Shown piece after piece: positions 58,305-64,000 of a stretch of 64,000 bases of DNA. The number at the start of each line of letters is the position of its first letter. The first letter of the stretch is position 1. This DNA comes from Clostridiales bacterium (GTDB taxonomy: Bacteria > Bacillota > Clostridia > Lachnospirales > Anaerotignaceae). The stretch is taken from the NCBI GenBank assembly GCA_018364635.1, contig JAGZLR010000004.1, forward strand, positions 27,926 through 91,925. The letters are read 5' to 3'. The notes beneath the pieces were generated by a model, which saw nothing but the letters and a program-made list of their open reading frames with translations, was not told the DNA's origin and searched no databases. The position numbers and the translations under genes were made by a program.

Positions 58305-59585
58305 ATGGAGTACATTTTTAGCAAAGAAAGTAACTTATATGGGAAGGGTGGAGCGAGAGGGGAATTTTTCGAATTTCCAACTAATGTAAAACAAGTGGGC
58401 TGCCTAGACGGCGGGATTAGAATTTATATGGAGGATTATGTCTATACATATTTAAATCAATATGCCAAAACAGCAAGTGGGAAAGAAAAATTAGCTGTTT
58501 TGGCTGGAAAACATTACACAGTAGACGGCCAAAAAATTGTAATGATTAGTGGTGCTATCCAGGGAAAGTATACCAAGGAAGACAGAGGTGTAGAGTCTTT
58601 CACTGATGAAACATGGCGGTATGTAAATAGCCAAATGGAAACATATTTTAAGGATATGGAGATTGTTGGATGGCTTCATACACAGCCAGGCTTTGGCATT
58701 TTTCTTGTATCTAGAGACGAAGCACTGCATCAAGAATATTTTAAAAAAGACTGGCAGGTTCTTTTTGTCATAGATCCTTTGGAAAAGCAGGATTTATTTT
58801 ATATCTATAACGAGAGCCGTAATGGGTTAAAGCCGGCACGAGGGTATTTTATTTATTATGACTACAAAAATGAACCGATGCAAGATTATATGCTGGAAAA
58901 CAGCATGAGCGCAAAAAGCCGGATTGAAGTATCTGTAGGGGAAGAAGAGGATGTTCCTGAAACAGCAATGCGTATTGATGCAGCAAAGAAAATTCGAAAA
59001 GTAATTAAAGAAAAAAGAGAGGAAGTTGATGCACAAATACGTAGACGATATTCCTTTCTTGCTGGCATAAGTGGCGTGCTATGTCTTGCTTGTTTACTGA
59101 TGAGTGCCACAATTCTACACAGTCAGGACAGGCTGAATGAACTGGAAAGTAAGTTTCAGTCTGTGCAAATGGCATATGATACGTTAACGGAGGAAGTTTC
59201 TCGAAGATCAGGTGCTTCTGCTATGGTTTTTGCTACCCAAAACGAACAACAGCATCCAGAAGAAAAGCCGGATATTATGCATATTCCTGAAGAAAAAGAG
59301 TCTTATGAATCTATGGAATCTCAGCCGGAGACGCAGATGGAAGGGGAAAAAACAGAAACGACTATAGAAGAACCAGAAGAAAAGCTGGAAGAGACTGAAC
59401 TAGAGACAGAACAGGTTACTGAAACAACTTATGAGACGTATACAGTGGTAAAGGGAGATACATTAGGGCATATCAGCCAAAAGATTTATGGCACTACACA
59501 AAGAGTGAAGGAAATTATGGAGTTAAATAAGATGGAAGACCCTAATACAATTATGATTGGCGATGTTTTGAAACTTCCAAAATAA
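58305..59585 (+). CDS. membrane protein with MPN (JAMM-like) and LysM domains
   Basis: A 426-residue protein in three parts. Residues about 38-165 resemble a eukaryotic-type MPN domain: IYMEDYVYTYLNQYAKTASGKE leads to Glu61, then GWLHTQPGFGIFLVSRD gives His125, Gln127 and Asp138. Active JAMM proteases have His-x-His; here the second His is Gln, so zinc peptidase activity is doubtful. A single membrane helix follows (about 249-268) after basic residues, placing the MPN part inside the cell. Outside is a coiled stretch, an acidic Glu/Thr-rich stalk, and a C-terminal LysM domain (about 378-426, YTVVKGDTLGHISQKIYG). It is a single gene. Role unknown; wall sensing or anchoring is a guess. Confidence 0.85.
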   Translation: MEYIFSKESNLYGKGGARGEFFEFPTNVKQVGCLDGGIRIYMEDYVYTYLNQYAKTASGKEKLAVLAGKHYTVDGQKIVMISGAIQGKYTKEDRGVESFTDETWRYVNSQMETYFKDMEIVGWLHTQPGFGIFLVSRDEALHQEYFKKDWQVLFVIDPLEKQDLFYIYNESRNGLKPARGYFIYYDYKNEPMQDYMLENSMSAKSRIEVSVGEEEDVPETAMRIDAAKKIRKVIKEKREEVDAQIRRRYSFLAGISGVLCLACLLMSATILHSQDRLNELESKFQSVQMAYDTLTEEVSRRSGASAMVFATQNEQQHPEEKPDIMHIPEEKESYESMESQPETQMEGEKTETTIEEPEEKLEETELETEQVTETTYETYTVVKGDTLGHISQKIYGTTQRVKEIMELNKMEDPNTIMIGDVLKLPK

Positions 59586-59632
59586 AAAAATAAGTGTGTG
59601 TTTTCATGTCTGTTGATTAGAGGATGGATAAA

Positions 59633-59644
59633 GATAGATCTATC
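59633..59644. repeat. 12-bp perfect palindrome
   Basis: GATAGATCTATC lies in the 182-base gap before the ferritin-like gene. It could be an operator; there is no other evidence. Confidence 0.35.
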
Positions 59645-59767
59645 ATAGGTATAGGATTACGGTGATAACTGGTTTCGTATAAATCTACCCTGTTAAAGGG
59701 AACTTTGGTTCTAAATGAAAGGACATAAGAATAGATTTTTACAAACTATATTATCGGAGGGAAAACG

Positions 59768-60262
59768 ATGTATCCTTATGATTCTACAGATCATTCTACC
59801 AAAACAGTAAGTTTGAAAACAGCAGAAAAAAACGATACAAAAAGATACCCTAACGACCGTAGTGTATTAGAAATGCTCCGTTCGGCGCTTAAGGATGAAA
59901 AAATTGCTGCTGATTATTACAGAAAACTTGCAGATCGTATCCAGGATGACCATGATGAACAAATCCTTTTAAACATTTCTTTGGATGAAATTAAGCATGG
60001 AAAGCTATTAAGTGAGATATACGAAAAAATTACCGGAGAGCAATTCCTAGAGATTACTGTAGACGAAAAAATGCCTGCAGGATCTCTTGGCGAAGAATTT
60101 TTAGACAGTATGGAGGATGAAATTGGGGATTATCTGTTTTACCGTGATTTGTATCTAGCAATGTTTCAACCAGAGATGAGAGATATCTTATTTGAAATTA
60201 TGACAGATGAGCAATGTCATTGCCAATGGCTTTCCTATTTAGCAGGGAAATACAGCAGATAA
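59768..60262 (+). CDS. ferritin-like (rubrerythrin-type) diiron protein
   Basis: A 164-residue four-helix protein with a diiron-type ligand pattern: Glu44, Glu74-x2-His77 (DEIKH), Glu116/118 and Glu148-x2-His151. The pattern is that of rubrerythrin-like ferritin domains, here without a rubredoxin domain. In anaerobes such proteins usually deal with peroxide or iron. CGGAGGGAAAACG precedes the ATG. It ends at a perfect terminator before proB. Confidence 0.85.
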   Translation: MYPYDSTDHSTKTVSLKTAEKNDTKRYPNDRSVLEMLRSALKDEKIAADYYRKLADRIQDDHDEQILLNISLDEIKHGKLLSEIYEKITGEQFLEITVDEKMPAGSLGEEFLDSMEDEIGDYLFYRDLYLAMFQPEMRDILFEIMTDEQCHCQWLSYLAGKYSR

Positions 60263-60296
60263 TAAAACGTGCGGACACCGCACGTTTTATTTCTTT
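60262..60296 (+). terminator. terminator after the ferritin-like gene
   Basis: A perfect 13-bp stem (60262-60274 with 60278-60290), loop ACA, then TTCTTT. Confidence 0.92.
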
Positions 60297-60357
60297 GGTT
60301 GAAAAATCTGTAGGAAATGTTAAAATAAAACTATTGAATGAAGCGGAGGATACGGAG

Positions 60358-61158
60358 ATGAACTTACAGGAACGCGTAAAAAACTTAAAGACAATTGTAG
60401 TTAAAGTAGGAACATCTACATTAACATACGAAAGTGGAAGGTTGAATTTAAAACGAATAGAGCGGCTGGCTTGGGTTTTGGCCGACATTAAAAACCAAGG
60501 AAAGAACGTCATCCTAGTCTCTTCGGGAGCAATTGGGGTGGGTTCTGTCAGATTAGGCTTTTCTGAAAGACCGAAACAGATTAAGGCAAAACAGGCAGCT
60601 GCGGCTGTAGGACAAGCAGTATTGATGCAGATTTATCAAAACTTTTTTAATGAGTACAACCAAAAGGTGGCTCAAGTACTATTGACGAAGGAAGACTTTA
60701 AAGAAGGGGAACGAGTCTTTAATATGACCAATACATTTGAGACATTAATGGAATATGGTGTCATTCCGATTGTTAATGCCAATGATACAATTTCTACGTT
60801 TGAGATTGGCTTTAGCGATAACGATAGGCTTTCTGCAGAAGTAGCAGGATTAGTTGGTGCCGATCTATTGCTGATTCTTTCAGATATTGATTGTCTGTAT
60901 GATAAAGACCCCAAAAATCATATAGATGCTCAGAGAGTTCCTCTTGTACATAAGATTACAGAAAAAATCGAACAAATGGCAGGCACTAATGGAAGCACAT
61001 TTAGTACTGGTGGTATGTCAACTAAAATTGCCGCAGGAAAAATTTGTGAACGAAATCAAATAGATATGGTTGTTGCAAACGGGGAAGATCCTGCCATTAT
61101 ACATAGAATTTTGGAGGGAAAAGAAGAGGGGACGTTTTTTGCCCTGCGTCAAGAATAA
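60358..61158 (+). CDS. proB: glutamate 5-kinase
   Basis: First step of proline synthesis: ATP-dependent phosphorylation of glutamate. From ATG 60358 (GGAGG upstream) the protein has 266 residues, VVKVGTSTLTYESG, SSGAIGVG, NANDTIST and STGGMSTKIAA. It lacks the C-terminal PUA domain of E. coli ProB. The longer frame starting at 60214 passes through a terminator and is rejected. Confidence 0.95.
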   Translation: MNLQERVKNLKTIVVKVGTSTLTYESGRLNLKRIERLAWVLADIKNQGKNVILVSSGAIGVGSVRLGFSERPKQIKAKQAAAAVGQAVLMQIYQNFFNEYNQKVAQVLLTKEDFKEGERVFNMTNTFETLMEYGVIPIVNANDTISTFEIGFSDNDRLSAEVAGLVGADLLLILSDIDCLYDKDPKNHIDAQRVPLVHKITEKIEQMAGTNGSTFSTGGMSTKIAAGKICERNQIDMVVANGEDPAIIHRILEGKEEGTFFALRQE

Positions 61159-61181
61159 GCCAATTCAGGAGAGAGAGCTGG

Positions 61182-61763
61182 ATGGGAAAAGATAAAGAAA
61201 TCATACGAGAGGCTTTATTAAAAAAACGGAAACAACTGAGCATAGATTTTGTTTTGGAAAAAAGTAAAATCATCTGTCAAAAAGTTTTGGATTCTATGGA
61301 GTATGGTCAAGCTTTGCGTATTTTTATATATTTAAACTTTGGCAATGAAGTGATAACCCGCCCAATCATAGAGGACGCATGGGCTAGAAAGAAAGAGGTT
61401 TTTGTACCAGTGACAGAAGAAGATGGCAAGATGTATTTTGTTCAAATTTATTCTTTTGAGCACTTAGAAAAGAGGAAAATTGGTGTATGGGAACCTAAGG
61501 TAAACAAAAAAAAGGCGGAGCTTGCCTCAAAGGACGATTTATTTCTTGTTCCTGGATCGGTTTTTGATGAAAATGGAAATCGGTTTGGATATGGCGGAGG
61601 ATATTATGATAGGTATCTTGCGGATAATCCTCAGGTAATCAAAACAGCACTCTGTTTTGATTTTCAAGTTTTGAAGGAAATTCCGGCGGAAATTCACGAT
61701 TGTCGTATGAAAAGGATTATTACAGAAAAGAGGATAATTGAGATAGAGGAGGAACTGTCATGA
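61182..61763 (+). CDS. fau: 5-formyltetrahydrofolate cyclo-ligase
   Basis: Converts 5-formyl-THF to 5,10-methenyl-THF using ATP. The 193-residue protein has the family signature FGYGGGYYDRYL and LVPGSVFDENGNR. It lies between proB and proA and overlaps proA by 4 bases, so its expression is tied to proline synthesis genes although the pathways differ. Also named ygfA or yqgN. Confidence 0.92.
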   Translation: MGKDKEIIREALLKKRKQLSIDFVLEKSKIICQKVLDSMEYGQALRIFIYLNFGNEVITRPIIEDAWARKKEVFVPVTEEDGKMYFVQIYSFEHLEKRKIGVWEPKVNKKKAELASKDDLFLVPGSVFDENGNRFGYGGGYYDRYLADNPQVIKTALCFDFQVLKEIPAEIHDCRMKRIITEKRIIEIEEELS

Positions 61764-63007
61764 TTCAGTTATTGGAGATGGGAAAACAAGCAAAAATAGC
61801 CTCTTACCTTTTGGCTACTTTAAGTACAGCAGAAAAAAATTCTATTTTGCTCCACGCAGCAGAAGCTCTAAGGAAACAAGAGCAGGCGATCTTGGAAGAG
61901 AATAAAAAAGATGTGGAAGAAGCAAGGAAAAGAGGAATTAAGGAATCTTTGATTGATAGGCTTGCTTTGTCAGAAAAAAGAATTGCTGCCATGGCAGAAG
62001 GGTTGGAAAAGATTGCTGTGCTGGATGACCCTATTGGAGAAATTTTGGGGATGAAAAAATTGCCAAACGGCCTGCTTATCGGACAAAAGAGAGTGCCCTT
62101 TGGTGTGATTGGTATTATATTTGAAGCAAGACCGAATGTCACTGCAGATGCCTATGGTCTTTGTCTAAAGTCAGGAAATGCGGTGATTTTAAGGGGGGGA
62201 AAAGAGGCGATTCGTTCTAATATGGCTATCGTGGATGTTTTTCGTCAAGCATTAAAGCAAGAAGGGTATACGCAAGATTTTGTACAGATTGTAGAGGATA
62301 CTAGCCATGAATCTGCAAATGAAATGATGAAAATGAATGGGTATATTGATGTGCTAATTCCGAGAGGAAGCGCAAATTTGATTCAAACAGTGGTAAAACA
62401 AAGTACTGTACCGGTTATTGAAACAGGTGTGGGCAACTGTCATGTGTTTGTGGATGAAAGCGGTAACCAGGAAAAGGCGGTAAATATTATTATCAATGGC
62501 AAGACGCAAAGACCTGGGGTCTGTAATGCGGTAGAAAGTTTGCTGATTCATGAGGCGATTGCGGAGGAGTTTTTACCTGTTATTGGAAAGGCTTTAAAGG
62601 ATAAACAGGTGGAAATTCGCGGGGACGAAAAGGTGAAATCTATACTTCCAGAAATCATATTAGCTCAGGAAGAGGATTGGGGAAAAGAATACTTGGATTA
62701 TATTATTTCTGTTAAGGTGGTACCGTCTGTGGACGCGGCAGTGGAACATATTCGGCAGTATGGAACAAAACACTCTGAGTCGATTATTACAGAAAACTAT
62801 ACCAATGCGCAGAAGTTTTTAGATGAGGTGGATGCGGCGGCAGTTTATGTCAATGCGTCAACACGATTTACAGATGGATCTGAATTTGGATTTGGTGCAG
62901 AAATTGGTATTAGTACACAGAAGCTTCATGCAAGAGGGCCTATGGGACTAAAGGAATTGACAACAACGAAATATATCATTTATGGTAACGGTCAGATTCG
63001 AAATTGA
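61760..63007 (+). CDS. proA: gamma-glutamyl phosphate reductase
   Basis: Second step of proline synthesis; NADPH-dependent reduction of glutamyl phosphate. The 415-residue protein has the aldehyde-dehydrogenase fold with the catalytic Cys in RPGVCNAVESL, IFEARPNVTADA and the C-terminal NASTRFTDGSEFGFGAEIGIST. AGGAGG precedes the ATG. No proC is in the window. Confidence 0.96.
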   Translation: MIQLLEMGKQAKIASYLLATLSTAEKNSILLHAAEALRKQEQAILEENKKDVEEARKRGIKESLIDRLALSEKRIAAMAEGLEKIAVLDDPIGEILGMKKLPNGLLIGQKRVPFGVIGIIFEARPNVTADAYGLCLKSGNAVILRGGKEAIRSNMAIVDVFRQALKQEGYTQDFVQIVEDTSHESANEMMKMNGYIDVLIPRGSANLIQTVVKQSTVPVIETGVGNCHVFVDESGNQEKAVNIIINGKTQRPGVCNAVESLLIHEAIAEEFLPVIGKALKDKQVEIRGDEKVKSILPEIILAQEEDWGKEYLDYIISVKVVPSVDAAVEHIRQYGTKHSESIITENYTNAQKFLDEVDAAAVYVNASTRFTDGSEFGFGAEIGISTQKLHARGPMGLKELTTTKYIIYGNGQIRN

Positions 63008-63020
63008 GAGGGATACAAAA

Positions 63021-63755
63021 ATGAATGAGATTGAAACCTTAAAGAAATGGATTGAGCAGAGCAATAATATCGTCTTCTTTGGAGGCGCAGGTGTGTCCAC
63101 AGAAAGCGGAATCCCTGATTTTCGGAGTGAAGATGGAATTTATGCCGCAAAAAGTGAGTACGGTTATCCGCCGGAAGTAATATTGAGCCATTCTTTTTTT
63201 GAAAGACACAAAGATATTTTTTTTCAGTACTATAAAAAGAATCTTCTGTTTCCTGATGCTCAGCCAAACGCTGCACATAAAGCTCTTGCACAATTAGAGA
63301 CTGACGGAAAGCTAAAAGCTGTTATAACGCAAAATATTGACGATTTACATCAAAAAGCAGGCAGCAAAAATGTGCTTGAATTACATGGCACACTTTACAA
63401 AAATTATTGTACTAAATGTGGTAAGAAATTTGATCTGAAGTATGTGACAAGAAGTGAAGGGATAACAACTTGTGATATCTGTGGCGGAGTTGTGCGGCCT
63501 GATGTTGTATTATATGAAGAGGGGCTGGATGAAAGTACATTGCATCAGGCAGTCAAGTATATCCGTGAGGCTGATATTCTGATTGTCGGAGGAACATCCC
63601 TTGCTGTATATCCAGCGGCGGGATTGATTGACTATTACAAAGGGAACCATTTAGTGTTAATCAATCAATCTGCCACAGGCTATGATATGCGAGCGGATTT
63701 AATCATTAGAGACCGTATAGGTTATGTTTTTTCACAGCTTGTAAAAATAAAGTGA
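63021..63755 (+). CDS. cobB: NAD-dependent protein deacylase (sirtuin)
   Basis: Removes acyl groups from lysines using NAD. From ATG 63021 (GAGAGGG upstream) it has 244 residues, with GAGVSTESGIPDFR at 22-35, QNID at 104-107, catalytic His122, and the zinc ligands C130, C133, C151 and C154. The longer frame from 62982 overlaps the end of proA and is rejected. Last gene of the proB run; no terminator was seen before the rRNA promoter. Confidence 0.94.
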   Translation: MNEIETLKKWIEQSNNIVFFGGAGVSTESGIPDFRSEDGIYAAKSEYGYPPEVILSHSFFERHKDIFFQYYKKNLLFPDAQPNAAHKALAQLETDGKLKAVITQNIDDLHQKAGSKNVLELHGTLYKNYCTKCGKKFDLKYVTRSEGITTCDICGGVVRPDVVLYEEGLDESTLHQAVKYIREADILIVGGTSLAVYPAAGLIDYYKGNHLVLINQSATGYDMRADLIIRDRIGYVFSQLVKIK

Positions 63756-63774
63756 AAAAAATTTAAAAAAGTGA

Positions 63775-63948
63775 TTGACAAAATTAAAAATTACTGGTAA
63801 TATAAATTCTGCTACTGCGAACTTTGAAAATAAAATAGCGAATAAGAAACCAAACCCAAGTCAATTCATCAAGAAAGATGAAGAGAAGAAAGAAAGAAAG
63901 TAAGAAAGAAAAGAAGTCAGAAAGAAGAGTTCTGACAGGACGAACTAA
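63775..63948 (+). promoter_or_regulatory. rRNA operon promoter and leader
   Basis: TTGACA (63775-63780), 17 bases and TAATAT (63798-63803) form the likely promoter. A boxA-like antitermination element, GAACTTTGAAAA, is at 63819-63830. A nearly pure purine tract (about 63867-63915) follows, then a perfect 7-bp hairpin (63916-63922 with 63930-63936) 12 bases before 16S. Confidence 0.8.

Positions 63949-64000
<52 letters not shown>

Noticed and set aside
60214..60357. Longer ProB start
   Set aside because: The extension overlaps the ferritin-like gene and its terminator hairpin; GGAGG marks 60358.
63867..63930. Repeated AGAAAG units as a CRISPR or microsatellite array
   Set aside because: Units are irregular and without spacers; they belong to the rRNA leader.

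Overview
The window is AT-rich and reads as the chromosome of an anaerobic, spore-forming Firmicute of the class Clostridia, probably near the Lachnospirales. The evidence is: sporulation genes (spoIIP, spoVG); the gene orders rimO-pgsA-cinA-recA, rplU-prp-rpmA-obgE and spoVG-glmU-prs; a Firmicutes-type L27 precursor with its Prp protease; paired glgC/glgD; strong AGGAGG ribosome-binding sites; and a ferredoxin-type sulfite/nitrite reductase-like protein. The placement is inferred from gene content; no rRNA beyond the first ~50 bases of a 16S gene is present to test it. No prophage, transposon, CRISPR array or tRNA gene was seen.

Layout. 1-2.8 kb: the 3' end of a G5/3D cell-wall protein, spoIIP and two small membrane proteins. 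2.8-7 kb: ftsH, facing an L-asparaginase and an M29 aminopeptidase. 7-9.4 kb: an unfamiliar group made of a cytosolic subtilisin-like protease, two small helical proteins that share a repeat, and a 50-residue tail-anchored peptide, followed by a cluster of DnaA boxes. 9.4-12.5 kb: wecB, lepB, folD. 12.7-20.5 kb: rimO, pgsA, cinA, SOS-controlled recA, recX and a 934-residue TPR protein. 20.6-26.2 kb: L21 leader, rplU-prp-rpmA, obgE, then a methyltransferase gene with an in-frame stop, a siroheme/4Fe-4S protein, a DUF554 membrane protein and yhbY. 26.3-32 kb: secA, prfB (with programmed frameshift), an RluA-family synthase and a sugar nucleotidyltransferase. A second DnaA-box cluster lies at 32 kb between converging genes. 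32.3-39.5 kb: murC (minus strand), then glgC-glgD, spoVG, glmU, prs. 39.5-41 kb: bioB-bioY under a BirA-type operator. 41.4-47.6 kb: the whole F1Fo ATP synthase operon, in which the delta and alpha subunits are one 669-residue polypeptide. 47.7-54 kb: a Crh-like HPr protein, pth, mfd, a foldase-like lipoprotein and an acyltransferase. 54-58 kb (minus strand): prmA-rsmE-iscS-thiI. 58.3-63.8 kb: a membrane protein joining a eukaryotic-style MPN domain to LysM, a ferritin-like protein, and proB-fau-proA-cobB. The window ends in the promoter, leader and first ~52 bases of a 16S rRNA gene.

How the genes work together. Most are housekeeping: translation and ribosome assembly (rplU, prp, rpmA, obgE, yhbY, prfB, rimO, prmA, rsmE, pth), secretion and membrane quality control (secA, lepB, ftsH, PrsA-like), wall precursors (glmU, murC, wecB), DNA repair (recA, recX, mfd), energy (atp operon), tRNA thiolation (iscS-thiI) and proline synthesis (proBA). 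The items most worth a second look are the delta-alpha ATP synthase fusion, the protease/repeat-protein group at 7-9 kb, the MPN-LysM membrane protein, and two DnaA-box clusters far from any visible dnaA.
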